From the NCBI GenBank assembly GCA_964590135.1, contig CAZPVX010000010.1, positions 75,014-139,013 of the forward strand: a DNA stretch of 64,000 nt, given 5' to 3'. The notes below the pieces were generated by a model. It was not told where the DNA came from, searched no databases, and saw nothing but the letters and a program-made list of their open reading frames with translations. This document shows positions 31,706-41,100 of the stretch, piece after piece. The position numbers and the translations under genes are program-made. This stretch comes from JBDHWI01 sp964590135. GTDB taxonomy: Bacteria > Chloroflexota > Anaerolineae > J036 > Brachytrichaceae. The first letter of the stretch is position 1; each line of letters opens with the position of its first letter.

Positions 31706-33240
31706 TGGAACTCACAGAAGTCGAACGTGAGCGGCTGGCGAAGCTTGAGCGGCTTCGCGCCGCCGGCGTCGATCCTTACCCTCCGCGCGCCCAATTCGTT
31801 CGCGAACGCGTGCTGGCTGCGCGCGCCCTCGATCTTGCGCTTGCCACAGCCGAAAATCACGCCGGCGACTCGGAGATTGCAGTGCTTGGCCGCGTCGTCG
31901 CCAGGCGCGTGATGGGCAAGGCAGCATTTCTCGGCGTCGAAGACGGCAGCGGGCGCATCCAGTTCTTCGCCCGCGTCGGCGATGATTCCATCAGCAAGGA
32001 ATCTTTCGATCTGTTGAAGGAGATCGACCTCGGCGACTTCATTGAGGCGCGCGGCGTGCCGATGGTGACGAAGACCGGCGAGCCGTCGCTGCGGGTGACT
32101 GCGTGGAACCTGATCAGCAAGTCGCTCAGTCCGCTGCCCATTGCCAAGGAAGAGAAACAGGCCGACGGCAGCATGGTGCGCCATAGCGCATTCACCAATC
32201 CAGAGCTGCGCTACCGCCAGCGCTACACCGATCTGGCGGTGAACCCCGAAGTGCGCGAGGTGTTCATCCTGCGCGCAAAGATCATCAAGGCCATTCGCAA
32301 TTTTCTAGATGGCAATGATTTCCTTGAGGTGGAGACGCCGGTGTTGCAGCCGATCTATGGCGGCGCGGCGGCGAAACCCTTCACCACGCACCACAACCAG
32401 CTCGATCAAGACTTGTTTTTGCGCATCTCGTTTGAGTTGTATCTGAAGCGCCTGTTGGTCGGCAATTTGGAGCGCGTGTATGAGTTGGGGCGCGATTTTC
32501 GCAACGAGGGTGTAAGTTTCAAGCACAACCCCGAATTCACGATGCTGGAGTTCTATGCGGCATACATGGACATGTATGACGTGATGGACCTGACCGAGCG
32601 GATGTTGCAGCATGTGGCGCGCGAGGTGCTGCCGGCGTCCGCTGAGGGTAAGACGCAATTTCGCGGCCACACCATCGAATGGCTCAAGCCGTTCAAGCGC
32701 ATCAAGCTGCGCGATGCCATTCTGGAAAAGACCGGCATCGATTACACGCATTTCCCTGACCTTGAATCGCTGGTCGACGAAGTGGTGCGCCTCAAGCTGT
32801 TGACGCCAGACGCAGTGAAGGGCAAGCCGTGGGGCAAGATCGTGGATGCGTTGATCGGCGACTATGTTGAGAAAGACTTGATCGCGCCGACGTTCTTGTA
32901 TGCATACCCGCGCGACATCTCGCCGTTTGCGAAGAGCGTCGCCGGCGACCCTGGCACGGTCGAGCGTTTTGAGGGTTTCATCGGCGGCGCGGAAATTTGC
33001 AACGCCTTCACCGAATTGAACGACCCGCTCGATCAGCGCGCGCGCTTTCTGGCTGAAGCGTATAACGCCGAAGAGGGCGAGGCGAATCCGGTGGATGACG
33101 ACTATGTGCGGGCGCTGATGGTTGGCATGCCCAACGCCGGTGGCTTTGGCATGGGCATCGACCGGCTGGTGATGATGTTTGCCAACAAAGACTCGATCCG
33201 CGAAGTGCTGCTCTTCCCTGCGCTGCGCAAGGATGAGTGA
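31705..33240 (+). CDS. lysS: Lysyl-tRNA synthetase, class II
   Basis: 511 residues. It has an N-terminal anticodon-binding OB fold (VLGRVVARRVMGKAAFLGVED), then class II motif 1 region FLEVETPVLQPIYGGAAAKPF, motif 2 FRNEGVSFKHNPEFTMLEFY and motif 3 GFGMGIDRLVMMF. Length and motif order match bacterial LysS. It charges tRNA-Lys with lysine. The ATG lies at the very edge of an inverted repeat arm and has no recognisable ribosome binding site, so translation may depend on unfolding of that hairpin or on a leaderless or coupled mode. The cytidine-deaminase-like gene follows after 3 bp. Confidence 0.97.
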   Translation: MELTEVERERLAKLERLRAAGVDPYPPRAQFVRERVLAARALDLALATAENHAGDSEIAVLGRVVARRVMGKAAFLGVEDGSGRIQFFARVGDDSISKESFDLLKEIDLGDFIEARGVPMVTKTGEPSLRVTAWNLISKSLSPLPIAKEEKQADGSMVRHSAFTNPELRYRQRYTDLAVNPEVREVFILRAKIIKAIRNFLDGNDFLEVETPVLQPIYGGAAAKPFTTHHNQLDQDLFLRISFELYLKRLLVGNLERVYELGRDFRNEGVSFKHNPEFTMLEFYAAYMDMYDVMDLTERMLQHVAREVLPASAEGKTQFRGHTIEWLKPFKRIKLRDAILEKTGIDYTHFPDLESLVDEVVRLKLLTPDAVKGKPWGKIVDALIGDYVEKDLIAPTFLYAYPRDISPFAKSVAGDPGTVERFEGFIGGAEICNAFTELNDPLDQRARFLAEAYNAEEGEANPVDDDYVRALMVGMPNAGGFGMGIDRLVMMFANKDSIREVLLFPALRKDE

Positions 33241-33243
33241 CCG

Positions 33244-33642
33244 ATGGATTTTGACGAACTGTGCGCGCGCGCAAAGTCGGTGATCCGCCCTCGCCGGCTC
33301 TCAGACGACGCTGATGCCGGCGGGGTCGGCGCTGCCTTGTTGACCGAACGTGGCGCGGTGTATGTCGGGGTGTGCATTGACACGGCCTGCTCGATGGGAT
33401 TTTGTGCAGAGCATGCCGCGGCTGCCGCGATGGTGACCGCCGGCGAAAATCGCGTCGTCAAGATGGTCGCTGTGAATTGGGATGGCGGCATTTTGCCGCC
33501 CTGTGGCCGCTGCCGCGAGTTTATCAGCCAGCTTCATCCGGAGAACTTCAAGGCCGAAGTCCTGGTTGGCGCCGGGCAGGTTGTCACGCTGCGCGAACTG
33601 TTGCCGCACGACTGGCGTGAATCACTCAGGTCAACTGGCTGA
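33244..33642 (+). CDS. Cytidine/blasticidin-S deaminase-like protein
   Basis: 132 residues with the zinc deaminase signature: CAEHAAAAAMV (Cys ligand and catalytic Glu) and PPCGRCREF (two Cys ligands). The three-cysteine pattern fits the tetrameric cytidine deaminase/blasticidin-S deaminase group. It would deaminate cytidine or a related pyrimidine. The N-terminus DADAGGVGAALLTERGAVYVGV matches the first strands of the fold. The start is 3 bp after lysS, so they are probably one transcript. It converges with the SIS-domain gene. Confidence 0.85.
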   Translation: MDFDELCARAKSVIRPRRLSDDADAGGVGAALLTERGAVYVGVCIDTACSMGFCAEHAAAAAMVTAGENRVVKMVAVNWDGGILPPCGRCREFISQLHPENFKAEVLVGAGQVVTLRELLPHDWRESLRSTG

Positions 33643-33728
33643 AGCAATGCTGCCGCCGCTCTGGGACAGCATCAATGTTGATGTCAATCTCCTGTCGTTA
33701 GCCTTCCAAGCCATCGCGCTTCAAGTAT

Positions 33729-34796
33729 TTAGTGCGTCACGGTGACTTTGGTGACGCCGCGCGAGACATCCGGGTTGTGGCCGCGCTTGATGCTGAGGTG
33801 CATGGCGAAGAGCTGGCCGGCGACAATGAAGGGGACATTTGCCAGCAGGCTCGGCATCTCGCCAATTTCCAACACGTGCAGCGCGCCCTCGCCGGCTTGC
33901 AGATTCTTTGTCGCCGCTGCTGCCGGCGATGTGCTGAGACACAGCACGTTGCCGCCGCGCTGCAGCACACGCTGCACGAATTGCAGCGTCATCTCCAGCG
34001 TTTCATCATGATTGAGCAGCACCATCATCGGGTAGCCCGGCTCGATCATCGCCAGTGGCCCATGCAGGAAATCTGCCGCAGAGTAGGCCTGCGCCGCGAT
34101 GAAGCAAGTCTCTTTCAGCTTCAGCGCGATCTCCTCTGACGCGCCATAGGTGTAGCCGCGTCCGATCACGACCACGCGCTCGATGCCTTCCCATGCTTGT
34201 GCGGCATGCGCCAGCGCGCCATCCAGCTTCAGCACGTTTGTCACATAGGCCGGCAACATCTGTAAATCATTTTTTAAGGTGGATTGTGGCTCGAGGTTCG
34301 CCGCGAGCAGCGCATAGGCAGCGCACTGGCCGGTGACGGTCTTCGTTGCGGCCAGCGCCTTCTCCACTCCGGCGTTCAGTAGCAACACGTGGTCGGCTGC
34401 CTGCGTCATGGGCGAGCCGGCGGTGTTGGTGATGGCGAGCGTCACAGCGCTCTGTTTGCGCCCCTCATCCAGCACCGCGATCACATCGGCAGCTGCGCCG
34501 CTCTGCGATACGCCGATGACCAGCGAGTTGCGCAGGCGCGGCGGCGTGTTGTAGAGGGTGTAGAGCGATGGCGCGGCCAGCGCGGTCGGCAGGCCAGCCA
34601 GCCCTTCCAACAGATAGCGGCCATATGTGGAGGCGTTGTCGCTGCTGCCGCGCGCAGCCAGCATGGCGAAGTTGCAATTGCGCGCGGCTTGCGCCACCGG
34701 TTGCAGCACGGCGCCGGCGTGGTTGATCAACTGCTGCAGCGTCTCGGGTTGCTCAAAGATTTCTGCGCGCATGTGCGCGCCGGCTGGATTAGTCAT
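33729..34796 (-). CDS. SIS-domain sugar-phosphate isomerase/aminotransferase-like protein (GlmS C-half-like)
   Basis: 355 residues made of two SIS domains and no glutaminase domain. Typical elements are ARGSSDNAS, VIGVSQSGAAADVI (phosphosugar-binding Ser/Thr loop), KTVTGQCAA, and GRGYTYGASEEIALKLKE with ADFLHGP. This matches GlmS-like deaminases/isomerases such as AgaS, NagB-II and FrlB, which act on amino-sugar or fructosamine phosphates. It may take part in amino-sugar catabolism. The first ATG (34796) lies inside the tail of a decayed hydrolase gene; the ATG at 34772 is an alternative start. Confidence 0.85.
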   Translation of the reverse strand: MTNPAGAHMRAEIFEQPETLQQLINHAGAVLQPVAQAARNCNFAMLAARGSSDNASTYGRYLLEGLAGLPTALAAPSLYTLYNTPPRLRNSLVIGVSQSGAAADVIAVLDEGRKQSAVTLAITNTAGSPMTQAADHVLLLNAGVEKALAATKTVTGQCAAYALLAANLEPQSTLKNDLQMLPAYVTNVLKLDGALAHAAQAWEGIERVVVIGRGYTYGASEEIALKLKETCFIAAQAYSAADFLHGPLAMIEPGYPMMVLLNHDETLEMTLQFVQRVLQRGGNVLCLSTSPAAAATKNLQAGEGALHVLEIGEMPSLLANVPFIVAGQLFAMHLSIKRGHNPDVSRGVTKVTVTH

Positions 34797-34985
34797 GGAG
34801 AAACTCGTTGAGGATGCGATTGAATTTATCCGGTCGCTCGCGTTGCGGCCAGTGACTGCAATTATCCATCACCTGCACTTGCGCATGCAGCATGCGTCGC
34901 GCGGTCTCTTGCGCATCGCCGGCGACGCCAGCGCGTCTTTATCACCGTGAATGAAGCAGGCGGGCGCAGTGATCTCATGCCGGCG
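34789..34985 (-). pseudogene. Remnant of an alpha/beta-hydrolase C-terminus
   Basis: One minus-strand frame reads ITAPACFIHGDKDALASPA, a classic hydrolase segment before the catalytic Asp loop. After a frameshift, a second frame reads VQVMDNCSHWPQRERPDKFN and ends in a stop at 34789, matching the catalytic-His end of the fold. Nothing recognisable of the N-terminal domain lies upstream. The terminus overlaps the first codons of the SIS gene. Confidence 0.6.
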
Positions 34986-35012
34986 ATGTTGACGACGAGA
35001 AAAACAGGTGAT

Positions 35013-35348
35013 TCATTGACCCTGCATCTGTTTCTCTGCAAGGTCATCGCGCACCGCGCGCTTCATCGGGATGCCGAGCCGGTAAGCTGCTGAGCCGAGC
35101 GCATGCGAGACGACCGGGCCGGCAATCGCGAGCAGCGCGATCATGACCAGCGCCTTGCCCCACACCCCCGGCAGGGTGATGGCCGCTGCGACGAGCAGCA
35201 GGATCACCCCGAACGTGCTGACCTTGCCGGTGGCGTGCAGCCGCGCAAGCGCATCCGGCAAGCGCAGCATGCCGATGATGCCGATGATTGAAAATGCCGT
35301 GCCGGTCAGCACCGCGAGGATGGCGAGGAGATAGCCGATGGTTTCCAT
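35013..35348 (-). CDS. mrpG: Mrp cation/proton antiporter subunit G
   Basis: 111 residues with three membrane helices. The MnhG/PhaG pattern is clear: GTAFSIIGIIGMLRLPDALARLHATGK is the conserved loop, followed by TFGVILLLVAAAI. It is the last gene of the mrp operon. Start at ATG 35348, one base after the mrpF stop, so translation is probably coupled; the frame is open further upstream but that part overlaps mrpF. The subunit is needed for assembly of the Na+/H+ antiporter complex in the cytoplasmic membrane. Confidence 0.92.
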   Translation of the reverse strand: METIGYLLAILAVLTGTAFSIIGIIGMLRLPDALARLHATGKVSTFGVILLLVAAAITLPGVWGKALVMIALLAIAGPVVSHALGSAAYRLGIPMKRAVRDDLAEKQMQGQ

Positions 35349-35349
35349 G

Positions 35350-35625
35350 TCAAAACATCTGCCTGTTTGCGATGTAACGCGCAAGCGCGATGGTGCCGAT
35401 GAAGCCGAGCGCAGCCAGGCCAAGCGCAAGGTCGATGAAGCGCTGATTACCGCTGTCGATGGCGATGATGATGAAGATCGCCAGCACGAGTGTAGCGATC
35501 AAGTCGGCAGCCAGCAGACGGTCGATGACGTTTTCGCCGCGCCACACGCGCCACACGCACACCACAATCAAGCCGATGTGAATCACCAGTGAGATGAGCA
35601 GGATGATATTTAGCAGCTCTTTCAT
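35350..35625 (-). CDS. mrpF: Mrp cation/proton antiporter subunit F
   Basis: 91 residues, three membrane helices. The MrpF signature NVIDRLLAADLIATLVLAIF lies in the middle. The ATG at 35625 was chosen because the protein matches from MKELLNIILLISLVIH; a longer frame to 35691 has no family similarity. It lies 73 bp downstream of mrpE and directly abuts mrpG. It is a small membrane subunit of the antiporter. Confidence 0.92.
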   Translation of the reverse strand: MKELLNIILLISLVIHIGLIVVCVWRVWRGENVIDRLLAADLIATLVLAIFIIIAIDSGNQRFIDLALGLAALGFIGTIALARYIANRQMF

Positions 35626-35698
35626 TCTGAAACGGCAAATTGAGAAGCGTGAATTTTGTTTGACGCGACATGTGGCATTCAAAATCCACAACTCAAAA

Positions 35699-36178
35699 TC
35701 AGTCGAAGATTTTCTCCAGCATTTCGCGGCGTTTGGCTTGCGCAGCGTCTGCGCCGGCGCTGCTGCTCACGGCATCCAGGCAATGCGTGTACATCGTGCC
35801 ATCATCGCCAATCTCGATCACCATTTCGCCCGGCGTAATGGTGATGGCGTGCGCGCTGAGCGCGGCGCCAAGCTCGCTTGTCATGCCGGACTTGATGGCG
35901 ATGATGCCGGGTCGGACGGGCAGTTTTGGATCCAGCACGATGCGCGCGACGTTGATGCCGCTGCGTATCACATCCAGGGCGAGCAGGGTGACATAGACGA
36001 AAAAGGCAACGATGCCCTGCGGCAGCCGGCGCAGCGGCGCATGTGTGCGCTTCGGCCGGGTCAACACCGCCACGCCGGCGCCGATCAACAGGCCGACGAC
36101 GATGTTCGGCATCTCAAGATTCATCGTCAATGCCAGATAGATCAGCAGCGAAAGGATGATTGTTCGCAAGTAGGCCAT
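35699..36178 (-). CDS. mrpE: Mrp cation/proton antiporter subunit E
   Basis: 159 residues with two or three N-terminal helices and a cytosolic tail. Typical MrpE elements are YLALTMNLEMPNIVVGLLIG, ALDVIRSGINVARIVLDP and ITITPGEMVIEIGDDGTMYTH. The last ~25 residues are charged. It belongs to the mrp operon between D and F. The E subunit is required for full exchange activity but carries no proton channel. Confidence 0.92.
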   Translation of the reverse strand: MAYLRTIILSLLIYLALTMNLEMPNIVVGLLIGAGVAVLTRPKRTHAPLRRLPQGIVAFFVYVTLLALDVIRSGINVARIVLDPKLPVRPGIIAIKSGMTSELGAALSAHAITITPGEMVIEIGDDGTMYTHCLDAVSSSAGADAAQAKRREMLEKIFD

Positions 36179-36211
36179 TTTTTAGATCAGCAGCCAAGCA
36201 TCGGGATCATT

Positions 36212-37774
36212 TCATTTTTCCCCGACAGGCCATGCAACACGGGATGATAGCGACTCTTTCATGACCGCCTGCACATATTTTTCTGGTGTGGAAATCCACG
36301 CGGCGGTGTCTTGTGCCAGCTTCACCAGCGGTCCGCCCCACAGACCGAAGAGCAGGCACAGCGCGATCAAGCCGGCCGGCGCAATCAACGAATCGCCATG
36401 CGCCTTCACCTTGTCGCCGGCGTTGTCTGGCTCGAATGGCTCCCACCAGATTTTCATCAGCGCGCGGAACACATACACCATCGTCATGATGCTGCTGACG
36501 CCGAGCAGCGCCAGCGGCAGCCAGAACGACGTCTCGCTGAGAGGGCCGGCTTGTGATGCGACCACGCCGCTTTGAAACAGCGTGAGCTTGCTGATGAAGC
36601 CGTTCATGGGTGGCAGGCCGGCGAGCGCCATGCCGCCCAGAAAAAACAGCACGCCGGCAATCTGCGCATATTTGCCCGTGCCTTTGATCACGCTGAACGA
36701 CGCGCTCTTCACCGGCGCGCGGCTGGCGAGGTAACCGCTGAGCATCAACATCGCGCTCTTGATCAGCGCGTGGTTGACCGTGAAGATCAGCGCCGCGGCC
36801 AGCGAGAGCCGCGTGCCCCAGCCGATGCCGACGAGGATGAAGCCGATCTGCGCGAGCGTGGAGTAGGCAAACATGCGCTTGGCGTTGTGGGTGCCGGTTG
36901 CGCCGAAGCCGCCAAAGATGATGCCGACGATGCCGGCGACGATCAGCAACCCATTCAGCCAGGCCGCGTGCGGCACGATCAGCGTGGTCATGCGGAAGAA
37001 CATATACACGCCCAGCTTGACGACAACGGATGACAGCATCGCCGAAACGGGCGTGGGCGCGGCGGTGTGAAAATCGGGCTGCCAGAAATGGAACGGCACG
37101 ATCGCGCTCTTGATCATGAAGGTGATGGTGAGGAACACGACGCCGGCGAACAGGATTGGCTCGCTGGGGCGCGCTGCAATGTGCCGCGCGAGGTCTGCCA
37201 TGTTCAGCGTGCCATAGCCGATGTAGAGCGCGCCGATGCCGAACAGCAGGCAGAACGTTCCGAACACGTTGATCATGAAATATTTATAGGCCGCTTCTGC
37301 GCCATAGCGGTCGTCACTGATGGCGGTCAGCACCGTGCCGGTAATTACAACCAGTTCGACCATGACGAAGAGGTTGAAGATATCGCCGGTCAACATGCCG
37401 CCGGTGAGGCCGGCGCACAGCGTGAGGAACAGCGGGTAAAACGTCGGATAGTGCGTGGCCTTGTCCTTGCTGCCCAGCGCATAGATGAGGCCGAACAGGA
37501 ACACCACCTGCACCATCACCGCCATCGTCGTGCTCAACAGGTCGGCCACGATGCTGATGCCAAAGGGTGCCGGCCACGCGCCCATCTGAAAGACGAGCGG
37601 CTGGCCGGCGCTCGTCACCGTGAACAGCAGGAAGCTGCTCAGGATGAGCGCGGTCAGCATCGCGCCAAGCGCCCATAGTGATTGCAGGCGAAAGTTGCTG
37701 CGCAGCAGCAGGGCGATCACGGCGCCGGCCAGCAGCACGACGAAGGGCAGAATAGCCAGCAAGGTTTGCGTCAT
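36212..37774 (-). CDS. mrpD: Mrp cation/proton antiporter subunit D
   Basis: 520 residues with about 14 membrane helices, homologous to the NuoL/M/N channel subunits. The conserved motif VELVVITGTVLTAISDDRYG carries the key glutamate of helix 5, and KSAIVPFHFWQPDFHTAAPTPVSAMLS has the Lys and broken-helix proline region. GTHNAKRMFAYSTLAQIGFI matches helix 10. It provides one proton path of the complex. The gap to mrpC is 59 bp. Confidence 0.95.
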   Translation of the reverse strand: MTQTLLAILPFVVLLAGAVIALLLRSNFRLQSLWALGAMLTALILSSFLLFTVTSAGQPLVFQMGAWPAPFGISIVADLLSTTMAVMVQVVFLFGLIYALGSKDKATHYPTFYPLFLTLCAGLTGGMLTGDIFNLFVMVELVVITGTVLTAISDDRYGAEAAYKYFMINVFGTFCLLFGIGALYIGYGTLNMADLARHIAARPSEPILFAGVVFLTITFMIKSAIVPFHFWQPDFHTAAPTPVSAMLSSVVVKLGVYMFFRMTTLIVPHAAWLNGLLIVAGIVGIIFGGFGATGTHNAKRMFAYSTLAQIGFILVGIGWGTRLSLAAALIFTVNHALIKSAMLMLSGYLASRAPVKSASFSVIKGTGKYAQIAGVLFFLGGMALAGLPPMNGFISKLTLFQSGVVASQAGPLSETSFWLPLALLGVSSIMTMVYVFRALMKIWWEPFEPDNAGDKVKAHGDSLIAPAGLIALCLLFGLWGGPLVKLAQDTAAWISTPEKYVQAVMKESLSSRVAWPVGEK

Positions 37775-37833
37775 TTCTGGTTGGTGATCCCTCTGTGTTT
37801 GTGCGCTGATGTGAAAAGGGGAGCCGCAAATCG

Positions 37834-38166
37834 TCAGTTCGTAAGGCCCCTGATCTCATCGCTGTCGCCGGTGCGGTAGCGTGTGGAGATGACGAAGAGC
37901 GCCGCCAGCACGAATGAGAATCCGCCGAGGCTGATGACAATGGCGGTCAAGATGAGCGCCTGCGGCAAGGCATCGCTGCGCTGCCCGATCGCCTTGGCAT
38001 ACGACTCGACCACGCCGTTGTATGCGCCGATGGACAGCAGAAACAGGTTTACTGCGTTCGAGATGATGACCATGCCAATGGCTGAGCGAATGACGTTGCG
38101 GCGCAGTAACTGGTAGATGCCCAACCCGAAAAGCGCGCCGATGGCGAGTGCAGAAATGATTTCCAT
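37834..38166 (-). CDS. mrpC: Mrp cation/proton antiporter subunit C
   Basis: 110 residues, three helices, homologous to NuoK. Conserved GLGIYQLLRRNVIRSAIGMVII and NAVNLFLLSIG, followed by ALPQALILTAIVISLG. It starts 2 bp after the mrpAB stop. The NuoK-like helices carry membrane glutamates in Complex I; here the core motif DALPQALILTAIVI is the MrpC form. Confidence 0.95.
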   Translation of the reverse strand: MEIISALAIGALFGLGIYQLLRRNVIRSAIGMVIISNAVNLFLLSIGAYNGVVESYAKAIGQRSDALPQALILTAIVISLGGFSFVLAALFVISTRYRTGDSDEIRGLTN

Positions 38167-38168
38167 GA

Positions 38169-41100
38169 TTACTCCAGATCGCGCTCTGGATGACCGAGCG
38201 TATCGAGGATGAATGTCGCGCTGCCGATCACGCTGAGGCAGATCGCAATTTCAAACAAGAACGATGTGCTGATATCGAAGCCTGTGGGCAGCGGCAGACC
38301 AAGCGCCGCACCAAAGTTGAACGGCGCGAAGAATGTGCCGCCGAGGAACGCCGGCGCGATGCTGCCCAGCATCACCGTCAGGATGCCGGCGCCGATCAGC
38401 AGCGATGGCTTCAGCCAACCCACGCGCCGTTTCACTTCGTCATAGCCAAACACCACATACCACAAGCCAATGGCGAGGCTGACGATGACGCCGGCGGTGA
38501 AGCCGTCGCCTGGCTGGTCGTGACCAAAGATCACATGCACGCATGCCACCACCAACGCCAGCGGCAGCGCCACGTGCGCCAGCATTTGCACGAACGATGA
38601 CGTGCGCAGGCTGCCGATGCCCTTGACGAATTCCGGCAGCGTGTCGTGCAGGTTGCTGTTCGTTTCGAGCGCGTCCTCGGCAAAATCGTCGCTTTGCCCT
38701 TTCGCCTCCAGCTGTGCAGTTTCGCGTCGCTTCATCGCGTGGCGCAAGAGCGTGTAGACGCCGGCGCCGGCCATGCTAAACACAGTGATCTCGATCAAGG
38801 TGTCGAAGCCGCGAAAGTCAACTACGATTGCGCCGACGATATCGGATGCGCCGGTCAGTGGTTTGCTATTCGCTTCGTAAAACGGCGTGACGATCGACTC
38901 GCGCGGGCGCGACATGAACGCATACAGGCAGATCATCGCCACCACAGCGCCCATCGCCGCCGATAACAGCGCGTCGCGCGGCACGTTGGTGACCACGCGC
39001 GCGCGATTGAATTGCTCGGCTTTCTCGCGTTGCGCGCGCGGCAGCCGCGAGAGCGCCAGCACCAGCACCACTGTCGACAGGACATCGACGACCACCTGCA
39101 CGAGCGCCACATCCGGCGAAGGCTCAAACGCGATGAGCAACGACATTGCCAGCCCCGATGCGCCGAGCGCGAGGATGGCGAACAGGTCGCGCTTGATGAT
39201 GACCGTCACGAATGACGCTGCCACGATCAGCAAGAGGCTGAGCGCGCGCAAGCCGTTTTGCAGCGATGCCGCCGGCTCCGCCTCTCGGGCGAGGTTTGCT
39301 GGCGAGAGCACAATTGCCAGCACCTGAGGCAGATCGCCGAACAGCAGCAACAGGCCGAGAATGGTGGCGATCATCACCATCAAATAGTGCCGCACGCGCC
39401 CGACTTGCGTCATTGTCGTCCAGCGCGCCAGCCTGTCGATGCCGGCAAGTGTGGCATCGTAGACGCGATTGATCGAGAGGTTTTCATCCATGCGCAACAA
39501 AATGCTGCGCACCTTGCTGCGCGAGATGAACAATACGATGCCGAGCGAGATGGCGGTGAGGCTGAGGATGAGCGGCAGGTTGATGCCGTGAAACAGTTCG
39601 AGCGAGACCTTCACCGGCGCGCCGTATGCTGCGCCGGCGGCTTGCGCCAGAAAATCGCTTGTGCCGGTGAAGGGCGCAACGGTGAAAACGATTGACAGCG
39701 CAGCCAGCACTGCCGGCCCAAACAACATGCCGGCCAGCGCTTCCCGCCCGCGTCTTGCACGGGTGCGGGGAAGGTTCAAAGGATGCTTGTGCAGATCAAC
39801 CTCCTCGACGTCTTCTGGATCGTCGATGCCTTCGCCGGTCAGCGGCAGATCCAGATAGAGCTTCGGAAAGCCGGCCCCGGGCTCAGTGACGAAGGCGTCC
39901 AACACCAGGATGGCCGCCTCGGCCAGCATGAATGCACCCATGACCACCACCGCCGCTGGCAACAGTATCGCCCACAGCCCGGGCGCGGGATGTTCGAGGA
40001 TGTCAGCAAGCAGGGTCTCTTTTGAAAGGAAACCCAGCAGCGGCGGCAGGCCGGCCGCCGACATGCCGGCGACTGCTGCGATGATGAAGCTGAGCGGCAT
40101 GAGCTTCCAGATTTTGCCCAGCCGGCGCAGGTCGCGCGTGCCGGTGCTGAGATCGACGATGCCGGTGATGAGAAACAAGCCGCCCTTGTATAACGCATGC
40201 GCGATTACGCCGATCACCAGCGCCTTGAACGCAGCCGCATTCGATTGCCCGATCAAAAACATCAGCACGCCGAGCTGGCTGATGGTGGAAAATGCCAGCA
40301 CGGCTTTCAGGTCGGTTTGTTTCATGCCGATGATTGCGCCGACCAACATGGTGATCACGCCGAAGAGGGTCAGCGTCCAGACCCACAGCTCGGTGCCGCC
40401 AAGCGCGGGAAACAAGCGCGCCATCAGGTAGATGCCAGCTTTCACCATCGTCGCACTGTGCAGGAAGGCCGAGGCCGGCGTTGGCGCGCTCATCGCATTG
40501 GGCAGCCAGATGTGCGCCGGTACTTGCGCGCTCTTGGTGAATGCCCCTAACGCGACCAGGCCAAACATGACTGGATACCATGCGCTCTCGCGCAACGCAT
40601 CGCCACTCTTCAAGATAACACCGAAATCTGTCCCGCCGGCGACAGCGCTGACGAAGAGCAGGCCGGCCAGCAGTGCGATGCCGCCGCCACCCGTGATGAA
40701 CAGCGCCTTGAATGCGCCTTTGCGCGCCGTTTCGTCTTTGGTCTTGTAGGCGACGAGCAGGAAAGATGTGATGCTCGTGCCTTCCCAGAACACAAACAGC
40801 GTGATGACATCGCCGGCCAGCACCAGGCCGAGCATCGACATCATGAACAGCAGGATGTAGAGGAAAAAGCGGGCGTCCTTGTTCTCGCTTCTCTCTGCCG
40901 GGTTGTCGGGCGTGTTGGTGAAGTAGTAGCCGGCATAGATCACAACCAGCGCGCCGATGCCGGTGACGAGCAGCGCGAATAGCGCGCTCAACCCATCCAG
41001 CCAGAGCGAAATATGGATGTCGAGCGCAGGCAGCCAGACGAAGCTGCTGACGAATTTCTCGCCGGCGATGAGAGCCGGCGCCTGCTGCAAGAGCAGGATG

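Noticed and set aside
33667..33688. GACAGCATCAATGTTGATGTC palindrome between the deaminase and SIS genes
   Set aside because: It could be a bidirectional terminator but has no U-tract on either strand; left uncalled.
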